This document shows, piece by piece, positions 1-11,037 of a stretch of DNA of 64,000 nucleotides (the stretch's first letter is position 1; every line of letters starts with the position of its first letter). Origin of the DNA: Harmonia axyridis. Lineage: Eukaryota > Arthropoda > Insecta > Coleoptera > Coccinellidae. A program made the translations under genes and the position numbers. The stretch is from positions 40,545,506-40,609,505 of the forward strand of contig NC_059505.1 of NCBI RefSeq assembly GCF_914767665.1, in the 5' to 3' direction. The notes beneath the pieces were generated by a model, which was not told where the DNA came from, did not search any database, and saw nothing but the letters and a program-made list of their open reading frames with translations.

Positions 1-516
1 CATAGCGCTTCAACCCTTGCTGCTACAACCCCCACCCCCAATTTTTGAATAGGGAAGATGGGGTGAGTGATACCTCAATTTAAAGGTATTTTTATACTGA
101 TTTCAGCACAGTAATTGTTTTTTCATTTTATGCATTAGTTCTCGAAATATTCATGCGTTAGTTAGTTAGGAAGGAAGCCACAGTCATGGTTGTTTTGAAG
201 CTCAAAATGTCGATTTTTCACAAAACACTACAAGTGCCATGAAAACACTACTTCATTTTCAAATACTTAGTTAAGAATATTTCGAGAACTAATGCATAAA
301 ATGAAAAAACAATTACTGTGCTGAAATCAGTATAAAAATACCTTTCAAATGAGGTATCACTCACCCCATCTTCCCTATTCAAAATTTGGGGGTGAGGGTT
401 GTAGTAGCAAGGGTTGAAGCGCTATGCGTCCTTAACCTACATCTTAAGTTGTCCCCCTCGAAACAGAAATCGACCTGTCCGACCATTTCTATCGAAAAAC
501 TTTATTTCGTCTGTAA
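1..516. repeat. Foldback (long inverted repeat) element, copy 1, cut by window start
   Basis: Bases 1-151 and 274-425 are near-perfect reverse complements (both contain TACAACCCCCACC-type C tracts and TTATGCATTAGTTCTCGAAA), separated by a loop of about 120 bases. The same sequence occurs at 15772-16290 inside a complete copy. The right part stops near 516, without the last 35 or so bases of the complete copy. No coding sequence; RNA from it would fold into a long hairpin. Confidence 0.85.
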
Positions 517-884
517 GTCTTCTACTCTCAAAATGCATTCACCATTCAACAAATTCTCCTCATACTGACCCTGATCATCCTGAAAGCGCTGAAAATCTAC
601 GAAATGAGCTTTGTTGTAACATTCACCTGTAAATTGCCGTTATTACTGTGATAAATACTATTGTTAATACGACGTTCTAAGAAGTCGCGAGTGTCTCATT
701 TTGCTACCATCGTAATTTATTATACCACGGCCACTGGTACTTATTAGCTTATTCTGGTCTCTAGTACCACCATATTCAGCGCGGCAATAGTTGTTAGGCA
801 AAACGTGTTGAATATTCTGATCATTTCACGCCAAATCCCTTATCCGAATTGATATTGTCGAATGATACAACTTGTTCTTTCCAG
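517..884 (+). other. Integrin intron, no repeat recognised
   Basis: AT-rich intron sequence between the foldback element and the first exon. Only the branch and pyrimidine region just before 885 has an evident role. Short open frames here have no recognisable protein. Confidence 0.5.
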
Positions 885-982
885 GGAATAACATCAGAGA
901 TGGCTCAGACATTGACCAGAAAGATGGACAGTGGTTTGGAGCTACTTTGAGCACTTCAGGAAGGAATAATGGACCAATTGTG
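885..982 (+). CDS. if: Integrin alpha (alphaPS2-like) exon, end of propeller blade 1 into blade 2
   Basis: The first visible exon of the integrin alpha subunit, a single-pass surface receptor that pairs with a beta subunit and binds extracellular matrix. A pyrimidine-rich tract ending in CAG (882-884) precedes it and GTGAGT (983-988) follows. The reading frame enters in the last two bases of a split glycine codon, then gives 32 residues: NNIRDGSDIDQKDGQWFGA and so on, ending in GPIV. QWFGA matches the start of blade 2 in vertebrate alphaV (HQWFGAS), and GNN matches the TGN just before it. The exon ends on a codon boundary and joins in frame to the exon at 29800, where ACAP continues the alphaV-like order. 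Seen: splice sites and frame. Known: the propeller motif order. Inferred: the alphaPS2 class, because alphaV-like insect integrins are of this type. The upstream exon is outside the window. Confidence 0.85.
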
Positions 983-1067
983 GTGAGTACTAGTATAAGT
1001 TTGCGATTTAGGTCCATTTGTGAATTACATTCTTCAGGTTCTTTGTTGAAAGCTTACACCAATAATA

Positions 1068-1998
1068 ACGGGTGTTTTTTTCGAGGTATATAACTTTAAG
1101 TTGGCATTACTGTTCAAGATGGCTACCGATTTAACAGCTGTCAAGTGATTTATTCTCAGTTTGGTTTGGCAATTCATCATGAATAGACTCACGCCTGAAC
1201 AACGCTTGCAAATAGTGCAATTTTATTTCGAAAATAATGGTTCTGTGCGGAATACGTATCGCGCACTTTTGTTTAGCGATGAAGCGCACTTCTGGTTGAA
1301 TGGCTACGTCAACAAACAAAACTGCCGCATTTGGAGTGAAGCTAATCCTCAAGTGTATGTCGAAACACCGTTACATCCAGAAAAACTTACTGTTTGGTGC
1401 GCTTTATGGGCTGGTGGAATCATTGGTCCGTACTTCTTCAAAAACGATGATGGCCAAAACGTTACAGTCAATGGTGATCGGTATAGAGCCATGATTACTC
1501 AATTTTTCATTCCTGAATTGAACAACCATGATGTCCAGGAGCTGTGGTTCCAACAAGACGGCGCAACATGTCACACAGCTCGTGCCACAATCGATTTATT
1601 ATTATTATAGAAACGTTTGGTGACCGCCTAATTTCACGTTTTGGACCTGTGAATTGGCCTCCAAGATCTTGTGATTTAACACCGGTAGACTACTTTCTGT
1701 GGGGCTATGTAAAGTCATTGGTCTATGCGGATAAGCCACAAACCCTTGACCATTTGGAAGACAACATTCGCCGTGTTATTGCCGATATACGGCCACAAAT
1801 GTTGGAAAAAGTCATCGAAAATTGGACGTCCAGATTGGACTACATCCGAGCCAGCCGTGGCGTTCATATGCCAGAAATCATATTTAAAATGTAATGTCAC
1901 AAGATTATCTTGCGGATAAATGAAATTCATGTCAATCGAATAATCCTTCGTTGTTTTATTGCAATTTAAAGTTCTATAGCTCTAAAAAAAACACCCTT
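1068..1998 (+). mobile_element. DD41D Tc1/mariner element, internally deleted, copy 1
   Basis: Bounded by TA at 1066-1067 and 1999-2000. The ends start ACGGGTGTTTTTTT and finish AAACACCCTT, imperfect inverted repeats of about 30 bases. The reading frame begins at the ATG at 1180 (MNRLTPEQRLQIVQFYFENN, a helix-turn-helix start), then at about 1264 jumps straight to FSDEAHFWLNGYVNKQN, so the second helix-turn-helix, linker and about 130 residues before the first catalytic aspartate are missing. WFQQDG and LTPVDYFLWG give the second and third aspartates. A further frameshift lies near 1602. Non-functional transposase; the deletion breakpoint here is slightly larger than in the other copies. Confidence 0.9.
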
Positions 1999-2811
1999 TA
2001 TTAAAAGATCCTCGAAGAAAAGAAGCCTACTTCCAAAGTAAAGATTAAACTTTCTACAGAAAAGTTATCGAAAAGTTAGAGGAATGCTTCTCGTAGAAAA
2101 GTAACGTTATCAACCTTCGCTAACAGTTCTAAGAGTTGCATTTTACAGTATACACATTTCTTAGACTTCCGCATTTTTGCGTTGCCTACTGCGAACTCTG
2201 TTAACCCAGACCGAGTTCGTATTTCTTCGTAGATAATGGAGGTAAAAAGGAGTTTGATCCATGTTGTATCGAGTCTATTGACATCTCATCTCCGTGTACT
2301 ACTGCACTTCGATGGAACTTTGTCTAGGCGCACTGGTTGTGGCCTAGGACGTTTCAGACTCGTCTCGGAATTTCATTTTTTTGAGAGGTTTGGAAGGTTT
2401 AAGGCAAGCTTGAAATCAGTGTCATTTCAACTACCATAGCGTTTGTCATGCTAAATGATCACAAAGAACTCAATATTTGATTGATGGCATCAATAGTAAT
2501 GTATATTATATCCAAAGTCACTTGGAGGAAGCTGAATTTTTTGATTATACAAGGGTTGTCCAAGTTTCCAGAAATTCCTTTGGGGCTAGTGAATTTATTG
2601 CCTAACAATGCTTTCAAATGAACCCCGGTATTTATCGGATCGCAGTATCCACTCCAAAGGGACATGTATGTCCAAGCGTTTTTATGGACTAGTTCAAGTG
2701 ACTTTGGATATACTATACCCTCTTCTAGCTAAAAAAATTGAATATTCGCGCACCTGTCACCAAATAACTCTCTGCCGAGCATCTCTACGATTTTTCTGTC
2801 GAATGCTGAGT
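1999..2811. other. Intron spacer, nothing recognised
   Basis: No recognisable gene or repeat. Short open frames at 2236-2439 and 2459-2665 have no familiar motif and no splice context. Confidence 0.4.
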
Positions 2812-3381
2812 GAGACTTTGAACCGAATCCAAAGCGAGGAAAACATACAATAGCTGTCAAGGTTATGGCATCAGTATTCTGGGATGCGCAAGGTAAAATA
2901 TTTATTGATTACCTCCAAATGGGCCAGACCATTAACATCGATTATTATATAGCGATATTGAATCTTTTAAAGGATGAAATCGGCCTCATTTGAAGAAAAA
3001 AAGGTGCTGTTTCATCAAGACTATGCACCGTGTCACAAATCAATGAAAACAATGGCAAAATTTCATGAATTGGGCTTCGATTTGCTTCTGCATCCACCGT
3101 ATTGGCCTGATCTGGCCCCCAGCGACTTTTTCCTGTTCTCAGACCTCAAAAGAATGCTCGCTGGAAAGGAATTTAGCGCCAATGAAGAAGTAATCCCCGA
3201 AACTGAGGCATATATTGAAGCGAAAGACAAATCGTACTACAAAAATGGTATCTAAAAGTTGGAAGATCGCTATAATTGCTGTATCGCCCTCGAAGGCAAC
3301 TATGTTGAATAATGAAATCAAATTTTGCCAATAAAAAAAGGGTTTTACTGTTGTAGGCTGGGGACTTTTCAATTGGCCTCT
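2812..3381 (+). pseudogene. DD34D mariner, 5'-truncated pseudogene (copy F)
   Basis: Carries the second half of a mariner transposase: remains of a MASVFWDAQG-like stretch near 2866, then VLFHQDYAPCHKS at about 3003-3040 and SDFFLFSDLKRML near 3120-3160, followed by an EAKDKSYYKNGI tail and a stop at 3253. The terminal sequence, ACTTTTCAATTGGCCT, ends at 3381 and is followed by TA. The N-terminal DNA-binding half and left terminal repeat are absent. Catalytic aspartates 2 and 3 (HQD and PSD, 34 residues apart) are still readable. Dead copy. Confidence 0.85.
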
Positions 3382-3461
3382 TACATATCATCCAATATAT
3401 TTTTTTAGGTCCACCCGTGTAGTAGGAAGATGGAGCTTGGTAAATTAAATTGAATGGTTAC

Positions 3462-3928
3462 TCAATACGATCTATTAGTGATGACGTCACACACCGCCAT
3501 TTTAGTTCTCCTGTCAGTGTTCGGAATCCAAACAAACAAATTGTCATTCAAATTAGTACGTTGTCGTTGAAGAAATTGGCTTATTTTGATGAATAAGATT
3601 ATTTAAGGAACGATTGTACTATTAACTGATAAACAGAAGGAACGAGATTAATGCCAGCAAGTTCGAACTTGAAGTTCAACTAATGAAAACGGCTTTTCAC
3701 AAAACCTGGGGAATGATACAGGATTCAAACTTACTGGTATCAACCTAGTTTCTTCTGTCTATGAATAAATACTGAAATCGTTCCTCAAATACTCTTATTT
3801 ATGAAAATAAGCCAATTCCTTCAACGACACCGTACTAATTTGAATGACAATTCATTTGTTTGGATTCCGAACACTGACAGGAGAACTGAAATGGCGGTGT
3901 GTGACGTCACACTGATAGAGCGTATTCA
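3462..3928. repeat. Foldback element with TGACGTCA-containing arms
   Basis: The left arm 3462-3605 and right arm 3775-3928 are inverted copies: each has TGACGTCACAC, CCGCCATTT, CTGTCAGTGTTCGGAATCC and the CAACGACA/TGTCGTTG stretch. A single-arm relative lies at 11038-11262. TGACGTCA is also the CRE-type bZIP core, but here it is part of the repeat, so regulatory meaning is unproven. No coding sequence. Confidence 0.75.
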
Positions 3929-4518
3929 CATCACCCCCGAATGCTCTCGTGGCAGCGTCCGCATAAACGACGTAGAAAGGTATCGTACATATCGGAGATG
4001 TATCCGGCAGAGCGAAACCAGCTCTACCGCATTTCACCAACGGCCCATGTCCGTATTTGCACTGACTGACCGGGGCTTTTTACAATAGGTGCACAACACT
4101 CGATATTCCGAAAACGTAACGGCAGCCATTAGCGGTGTCATCGGCCATTCTTACCCTCTTTTCCCATCAGAGACGCGGGACCGTGTGACCTAGGCCGCTT
4201 TTTTTTTGCTGCTGCGGCCGTTCGAGCCGAGGATGAGGCCGAGATTTGGCCTTCGTAAGGGAGTGTCACACGATTTAGGTTGAGTGTGTAGGGGTGGATT
4301 GGGTATAAAGCTTTCTTTCATATTTGCCACTAGTTTGAGCTCTTGTTGGATATCTAATGGTTGGTTGCTCTATGAGGTTGAACCCCTGAATCGAAGATCA
4401 GAAGTCACGAATCAGAAAAATGGTTTCTGGGTAAAAATATACTAGTGTTGAGCCTCAAGTGGCTTTAAGACGCAGTTACAGATCCTACACAGAACACAAC
4501 CAGTCCCCCTCATTTGTA
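3929..4518. other. Intron spacer, moderately GC-rich
   Basis: Between a foldback and DD41D copy 2. About 3945-4270 is richer in GC and CpG than its surroundings. No gene found; the open frame at 3801-4088 runs out of the foldback arm and looks fortuitous. Confidence 0.4.
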
Positions 4519-5278
4519 AAAGGTGTTTTTTTTTCGAGGTATATAACTTTAAGTTGGCATTACTGTTCAAGATGACGACCGATTTAACAGCTGTCAAGTG
4601 ATTTATTCTCAGTTTGGTTTGGCAATTCATCATGAATAGACTCACGCCTGAACAACGCTTGCAAATAGTGCAATTTTATTTCGAAAATAATGGTTCTGTG
4701 CGGAATACGTATCGCGCACTACGTCCATTAGCGATGAAGCGCACTTCTGGTTGAATGGCTACGTCAACAAACAAAACTGCCGCATTTGAAGTGAAGCTAA
4801 TCCTCAAGTGTATGTCGAAACACCGTTACATCCAGAAAAACTGACTGTTTGGTGCGCTTTATGGGCTGGTGGAATCATTGGTCCGTACTTCTTCAAAAAC
4901 GATGATGGCCAGAACGTTACAGTCAATGGTGATCGGTATAGAGCCATGATTACTAACTTTTTCATTCCTGAATTGAACAACCATGATGTTCAGGAGCTGG
5001 GGTTCCAACAAGACGGCGCAACATATCACACAGCTCGTGCCACAATCGATTTATTGAAAGACACGTTTGGTGATCGCCTAATTTCACGTTTTGGACCTGT
5101 GAATTGGCCTCCAAGATCTTGTGATTTAACACCGCTAGACTACTTTCTGTGGGGTTATGTAGAATCATTGGTCTATGCGGATAAGCCACAAACCCTTGAC
5201 CATTTGGAAGACAACATTCGCCGTGTTATTGCCGATATACGGCCACAAATAATCTATAGCTCTAAAAAAAACACCCTT
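4519..5278 (+). mobile_element. DD41D element, internally deleted, copy 2 (two deletions)
   Basis: Shares both ends with the other copies (left TA at 4517-4518, right end AACACCCTT) but is only 760 bp. The helix-turn-helix start at the ATG at 4632 is followed by the family deletion, here with 14 extra bases lost (CGTCCATTAGCGATG), exactly as in copy 6. A second deletion removes the C-terminus: CGGCCACAAAT joins directly to the terminal CTATAGCTCT. The frame 4808-5311 still reads YVETPLHPEKLTVWCALWAG through VNWPPRSCDLTPLDYFLWG. Confidence 0.9.
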
Positions 5279-5799
5279 CACAACGAAATTACAAGAAACC
5301 AAAAAGTCTAGTTAGTACTGAACCTTTTTACATACTTTCAAACTACCATTAGGCTCCAAAAAAAAAAGTTCGGGAGAAAAGAAGGAACGACACTATTCCA
5401 GAAAAAAATATCACCCTATAGATTTCCATTCAAAGTTAATATATCACATTATGACAACTTTAAAATGACACATCAATGCCTGAATATCTTGTGGAAGAAA
5501 GGTGCTATGAAAAAAACATTAACACCCTGCATCTCGAAAACAAACCGTTTGCGGGCCCAAGTATATAAGACTTTTTTTTCTCAAAATAATACAAGGAAAC
5601 TGTAGTTTTTGTTTGTATCTCCAATTTACGAACATACTGTAAATATTATCAGATTTATCAGGTGATGAATGGACTAGTTTAGTGATGTTGATAATACTAC
5701 TAGCAAAACTGATAAATCAGTGAAAAAATTTTGAAAATCCATCAATAAATGACTGAGAAATAGATTATTTAAATTCATGTATTTTAGCGCGGAACGTTT
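5279..5799. other. Intron spacer with a minus-strand piece of repeat family G
   Basis: About 5518-5595 holds, on the minus strand, a version of the dispersed repeat G core (CTCGAAAACAAACCG, CGGGCCCAAG, AACACCCTGCATC). The rest is AT-rich without recognisable content. Confidence 0.45.
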
Positions 5800-6560
5800 T
5801 TGGTCTCCGACTCGTCTGTGACGTCACGCCACTTGCCTGAGATCGCTACACCATAAATTACGTTTAAATACTTAGCCGCGCCAAGGCTCTCGCGACGTTT
5901 GTAGTTGTACAGTGTAGTTTTAACTCGAGTTTTGTTTTTATGTCACCATAATGGAAGAAGGCTTCGTGAAAGGGCAAAGTGACAATTTGCCTAAAATAGA
6001 TATATTCGCAGTGATGGAGTTTTTTTCTTCAAATCCATCTTATGTCAGTGCTAAAATAAAAGGAGTTAAACTTTTCAAGTATCTACTTTTGAGTTTGCTT
6101 CATCATGGTTCAACTTATAACAATGATTTATTAAAAAAACGTTTCATAAACAGTTTGTAGTTGAGTACTGGTTGTTGAAGTACATATATCCATTATCAAT
6201 TGCAAAACATATTTATGTGAGGAGTAAAAAGAGAAAAAATTAATGTTTAGTGCCCGTATAAAATTCGGTATGAATCAATTCTATCCAAGTGGACTTGATA
6301 TTGACGGGCGTCATATCGTCTTCTTTATGTTTTAAAACATGAGGGAGATAGTATGTTGTTTTTTGTGTGTGAATTTAAAGATTGCAATATTGTCGGTAAG
6401 GGTTCGGAACGATCTAAATAGGTGTCTTTCCTGAGACAACGCGATTTTACACAAAATAATAATAACTAGTGATTGTACACCAATGAATTCGTAAGCACTC
6501 TGCGAATACCAATCGCCTCGTGTAAGTGGCGTGACGTCTCACACTAGACGCTGCGTGCTA
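5800..6560 (+). mobile_element. Candidate short DNA element with inverted ends holding a gene fragment
   Basis: GACGTCACGCCACTT at about 5820-5834 is found inverted at about 6519-6533 (AAGTGGCGTGACGTC), both preceded outward by CGTCT-like bases. Between them lies a 69-codon frame (5951-6160). No clear target duplication could be fixed, so the boundaries are approximate. The layout suggests a small non-autonomous element that kept or captured the start of a gene. Confidence 0.45.
5951..6160 (+). pseudogene. N-terminal fragment of a multi-copy insect protein (SWIM/YqaJ-type)
   Basis: A 69-residue frame beginning MEEGFVKGQSDNLPKIDIFA and continuing FFSSNPSYVSAKIKGVK. From memory this opening (NLPKIDI, FFSSNP, AEIKGVK) is that of repetitive insect proteins that carry a SWIM-like zinc motif and a YqaJ-type nuclease domain; no search was possible. 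After IKGVK the sequence loses the expected continuation, so only the N-terminus is present. No zinc cysteines and no nuclease domain are seen. It could also be a short unrelated frame. Confidence 0.45.
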
Positions 6561-7458
6561 TGAAATTAATCTTCCAAGCGCAACTTCAAAGTCCCACAAC
6601 TTTTTCATTTCTAGAGATATTTCAATGATTCTTCCACATTTTTGTTTCATTTTACTTAAATTTTTAGAATTAATCCTTAACAAAAAAATGAAAACTAGTC
6701 CATTGTCGTTTAAAGACAACAATACACCACAGAACATCAGCGCAACCCCACAACCTTCGCTGATCCGGCTCGAAGGACCAAGCATCGTCTATGCAACCTA
6801 CACCCGTGCGTCCAACGTCGGAAAACCTCGTGCAGCGAAAAAAACCTGACCAATTCCCTCTTCGCTCTCTTTCTCTCTCTCTGCCGCTTTTTTACGATCG
6901 CCACAGTCGCCTCTAATTTGTCACCATTAAAATATTACAAATCATTTAACGATCGGGGCACCGCGATCCCAGGAATCTTAAACGTTATATCCGATGATGC
7001 CCGTCTAGGGAGCGAGGCGAAACAAAAGCGAATCGCTGCTCTCGGCCGGCGAAAAAAAAAAGAAGATCGATGACGATGATCGCGAGTAGTACATGGAATC
7101 GTCTCCCAAATTTGTAGGCAACAAATCGTCGCCGGCCGGTGCACAATGGCCAAGAGAGTGGATGGAAAAAAGGAAGGACGGGTGCGCCAGGGCAGGACCG
7201 GGAGTTGGCGAGGATGCAGGGGCGGTCGAGGCGAAAATGGGATTTTGGCGATAGGTGTGGTTTTTTGACGTTTTATCGTGGTTTTTAGTTGGTTCTTGAT
7301 TGTGAATTACTGCTCTTGGTTGATTTTTACGTGTTTGACATTAGGGGTTATATCATTGGATGATATACAGGGTGTTCCATCATTGACGTGCCGCTCTATT
7401 ACGGTTAAAGGCTGAAATTTCCAATTTTTTTTGGCACAGTATCGATGAACACATTCTA
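6561..7458. other. Intron spacer with a GC-rich, CpG-containing core
   Basis: Roughly 6940-7260 is much richer in GC and CpG than the window average (GCGATCGC-, GCCGGC-type words) and is not repeated elsewhere in the window. It may be an old regulatory or conserved segment, but no exon with consistent splice sites was found. Confidence 0.35.
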
Positions 7459-8398
7459 ACGGGTGTTTTTTTTTCGAGGCATATAACTTTAAGTTGACAT
7501 TACTGTTCAAGATGGCGACCGATTTAACAGCTGTCAAGTGATTTATTCTCAGTTTGGTTTGGCAATTCATCATGAATAGACTCACGCCTGAACAACGCTT
7601 GCAAATAGTGCAATTTAACTTCGAAAATAATGGTTCTGTTCGGAATCCGTATCGCGCACTACGTCCATTTTATTTTGTGTAGCGATGAAGCGCACTTCTG
7701 GTTGAATGGCTACGTCAACAAACAAAACTGCCGCATTTGGAGTGAAGCTAATCCTCAAGTGTATGTCTAAACACCGTTACATCCAGAAAAACTGACTGTT
7801 TGGTGCGCTTTATGGGCTGGTGGAATCATTGGTCCGTACTTCTTCAAAAACGATGATGGCCAGAACGTTACAGTCAATAGTGATCGGTATAGAGCCATGA
7901 TTACTTATTTTTTCATTCCTAAATTGAACAACCATGATGTCCAGGAGATGTGGTTCCAACAAGACGGCGCAGCATGTCACACAGCTCGTGCCACAATCGA
8001 TTTATTGAAAGAAACGTTTGGTGATCACCTAATTTCACGTTTTGGACCTGTGAATTGGCCTCCAAGATCTTGTGATTTAACACCGCTAGACTACTTTCTG
8101 TGGGGCTATGTAAAGTCATTGGTCTATGCGGATAAGCCACAAACCCTTGACCATTTGGAAGACAACATTCGCCGTGTTATTGCCGATATACGGCCACAAA
8201 TGTTGGAAAAAGTCATCGAAAATTGGACGTCCAGATTGGATTACATCCGAGCCAGCCGTGGCGGTCATATGCCAGCAATCATATTTAAAATGTCATGCCA
8301 CAAGATTATATTGCGGATAAATAAAATTCATGTCAATCGAATAATCCATCGTTGTTTTATTGCAATTTAAATTTCTATAGCTCCAAAAAAACACCCTT
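7459..8398 (+). mobile_element. DD41D element, internally deleted, copy 3
   Basis: 940 bp with TA at 7457-7458 and 8399-8400. Helix-turn-helix start at the ATG at 7572; deletion junction ACGTCCATTTTATTTTGTGTAGCG near 7661-7684. A stop interrupts the frame at about 7767 (MSKHR instead of YVETP). The frame 7897-8370 keeps the second and third catalytic aspartates (WFQQDG; LTPLDYFLWG) and the full C-terminus. Confidence 0.9.
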
Positions 8399-9009
8399 TA
8401 TGGTGTAGTTTTTTGTGCTTGTAGTGAGTTTCTTCACAATTTGGTGGACACAAAATGTATTCCATTCTGCGAATTGCGTTAACATAACCTTGACAGCCTG
8501 CCTGAAACACAAAACTCAATCTTGCACGGATGTTGAACCAAATATTTCCTCGAATTTTCCAATTCAGAATCATAGAAAGGTCAAATTATTGAAAATGTCA
8601 ATTTGTATCCTCTTTTCAAAAGAATCAAGTCAATGATTTTTAGTTATCATAGGCTAAATCGATGAATGAACTCATATCATATTCCAAAATGCTCTTTTAT
8701 AATATTCGAATATTTACCTACCTCGAATTGAAATTAAGTCACCACAATAATAATCTAAAATAAGATCTGCTCTGATGACAACATAGATGAATCACAATGT
8801 AAACGATCTTTGGCAAATATAACCCGGCTTGAACAAAATACATTTTAATTTAATTGGAGAAAGGAAACAGCGTTAGGTATAGCATCACTTTCAATTTCGA
8901 CAAATGATCAGACGATCTTTCGTACGACACATCAGCAATTTTCAAAAAAACAAACAATAACTGTATTATCTGAGTGAACTCTTCAAGTCTTTATTTCAAC
9001 ACTTTTATA
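8399..9009. other. Intron spacer, AT-rich
   Basis: No recognisable gene. The last ~60 bases before 9010 may already belong to the 3' untranslated part of the LINE on the minus strand. Confidence 0.4.
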
Positions 9010-9275
9010 TTGTATATTTGATAGGGGGAAATCTGCAAGTTGTAAACTACAACCTCCAGTTCCAGAGTTCTAGTGAACTTCTGTATCTCAGATGTCTTCA
9101 AGGAGGTTACTTCCTCACTTCTGCAAGTCTCTTGTCCAAAGCATTTTTTGCGTTGGCGAGGCATTTCATCACCAAGTGATCAGGGGTTTGTTCCTCCTCT
9201 CCACAGAATCTTCACTCTGTTACTCATTCTCAAGAGGTGCTTCCTGAGGCTGCAATGCCCTGTTAGAAATCCAGC
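9010..9275 (-). pseudogene. LINE (non-LTR retrotransposon) 3' end, truncated
   Basis: Read on the minus strand, 9275 down to about 9112 gives LTGHCSLRKHLLRM and then, after a frameshift, TPDHLVMKCLANAKNALDKR and a stop. LTGHC and the later H-x-x-x-x-C belong to the C-terminal end of jockey-type LINE polyproteins (RNase H region plus zinc-knuckle-like Cys/His). Below 9110 lies its 3' untranslated sequence. The 5' part is missing, as usual for incomplete reverse transcription, and the element is joined directly to a broken mariner at 9276. Confidence 0.6.
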
Positions 9276-9880
9276 GAAGCTGTTTAAGAGCAATAAACCT
9301 GAATTTTTGTGTCGATATGTGACAATGGATGAAACATGGCTCCATCATTTCACTCCGGAGTCCAATCGACAGTCAGCTGGTAAGGTTATGGCATCAGTAT
9401 TCTGGGAAGCGAAGGTATAATATTCATTGATTACCTCCAAAAGGGCCAGACCAGATTATTATATAGCGTTAAATCGTTGAAAAACGGCCCCATTTGAAGA
9501 AAAAAAAGTGCTGTTTCATCGAGACAATGGGCCGTGTTACAAATCACAAACAATGACAAAATTGCATGAATTGGGCTTTGAATTTCTTCTGCATCCACCG
9601 TTTTCGCCAGATCTGGCCCTCAGCGACTTTTTCCTATTCTCAGACCTTAGACGAATATTCGCTGGACAGAAATTCAGCGCCAATGAAGATGGAATCGCCG
9701 AAACTGAGGCCTATTTTGAAGCGAAAGACAAATCGTACTACAAAAATGGTATCGAAAAGTTGGAAGATCGCTTTAATCGCTGTATCGCCCTCGAAGCCAA
9801 CTATGTTGAATAATAAAATCGAAGTTTGCCAAAAAAATGTGTTCTACTATGGTAGACCCAGGACTTATCAATTGGCCTGT
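9276..9880 (+). pseudogene. DD34D mariner, 5'-truncated pseudogene (copy E)
   Basis: Starts abruptly within the middle of the transposase (KLFKSNKPEFLCRYVTMDET, the first catalytic aspartate in MDET) and keeps HHFTPESNRQSAGKVMASVF, then a 50-bp-scale loss, then VLFHRDNGPCYKS and LSDFFLFSDLRR to a stop at 9811. Right terminal repeat ends at 9880 before TA. The left end and DNA-binding part are replaced by the LINE. Confidence 0.85.
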
Positions 9881-9882
9881 TA

Positions 9883-9957
9883 GCAGCATTATTCTCAGTT
9901 TTTCTTGAGCGACGCACACGGTTACGATTTTTCACATCACTGACTTGTTGCAACTAT
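9883..9957 (-). repeat. Fragment of the second DD41D-like family (MERY relic type)
   Basis: The minus strand reads a piece like SDVKNRNRVRRSRKTENNAA, the same segment found at about 43130-43230 in the larger relic that hosts the piggyBac. It lies between two mariner right ends. Confidence 0.55.
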
Positions 9958-10019
9958 TCAAATTTTGCCAAAAAAATGTGTTTCACTATGGTAGACCGGT
10001 GACTTTTCAATTGGCCTGT
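9958..10019 (+). mobile_element. Mariner right-end fragment
   Basis: Only the last 62 bases of a DD34D mariner (TTTGCCAAAAAAATGTG to AATTGGCCTGT) followed by TA. It repeats the end at 9830-9880, so two mariner right ends lie about 140 bp apart. Confidence 0.8.
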
Positions 10020-11037
10020 TAGTTCCTTCAATCCCATTTACCATATCCTACGTCAATCGACCAGCAATGTTTACACACGAACTGGCCGCGTAAATCCATT
10101 AAATTAGTCGACAATCCAAGGTAATTGAGGGTTTCGGAGCGGTACGCTAAGCTACCTCTTCAGGCTACGGGCCGTCACGCCCATGCAGGTTGGAAGTCTT
10201 CATCTTAATCGGTCCGGATGGTCCCTCCGCCAACTCAATATGGATTATGGGACGGGGACTTTACCGTCACGTGTTGAGAAGAATCCAAACGGACGGCAGT
10301 GGCGTTTCTCACGGTGTCATATTGGCGGTATTTGGTGAGATACTCTCGGAATTTAGCTTAAATCAGAAAGTGGGCTTCGAGTTCGGCTGAAATTGGTTTG
10401 GATAGGGAGGAATTCGTAAGAAAAGAATATTACTGGTCCACGGTTATGCCCTTGAGGTACTCCAATTTAACAGAAAAAGTGTTGGCAATTTGTAAGTAGC
10501 CTGTGCTTCCAAGAAATTAGTGTAGGAAATGTTTTTTATAAAATTGAGATTGTTTCATTGCTTGTGTGTCACGTTAAAAATAAACGTCCTCCACATTAAC
10601 ATCTTGCAATTCTGACCTTAAAAAAAATATATATTCATAGCCCAAACCATTTCCAATACCGACGAAGAATCGACAAACCTTTGTAGTTGAATACTGAAAT
10701 TTCCAAGAGTCAATTTTTTTTAAATCAAATTGGCGCTCACATTTATAGTTATGAAAACACAAATAGGTACTAAACTGCTCCTTTAAAAACTACGTCTTGT
10801 TTTTTCTATAGACCTATTGAGCGTCGTACTTTTGAACAATTCAGGACGTTTTTTGATGAAATCGACAAAACGTCCTTCGATAAATTTGACATAGTGATTT
10901 CAAGTTAAAACAGACGATTTCATATGGAATTGAAAAGATCTGAGAGGGAAAACAGAGGCTCTTTCAAAAAAAAATCAGATAAATAAGGCATAGCAGGGCG
11001 GCGAAATTTTATTTTGCCGGGGCGCCAAAAACGGCTT
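10020..11037. other. Intron spacer
   Basis: About 10990-11030 holds a short piece of the GCCGCCC/GGCAAAAT-type hAT repeat (TTTTGCCGGGGCGCC). Nothing else recognised. Confidence 0.4.

Noticed and set aside
3471..3930. CRE-type regulatory sites TGACGTCA
   Set aside because: They are part of the foldback arms and occur because of the repeat; no independent sign of a promoter.
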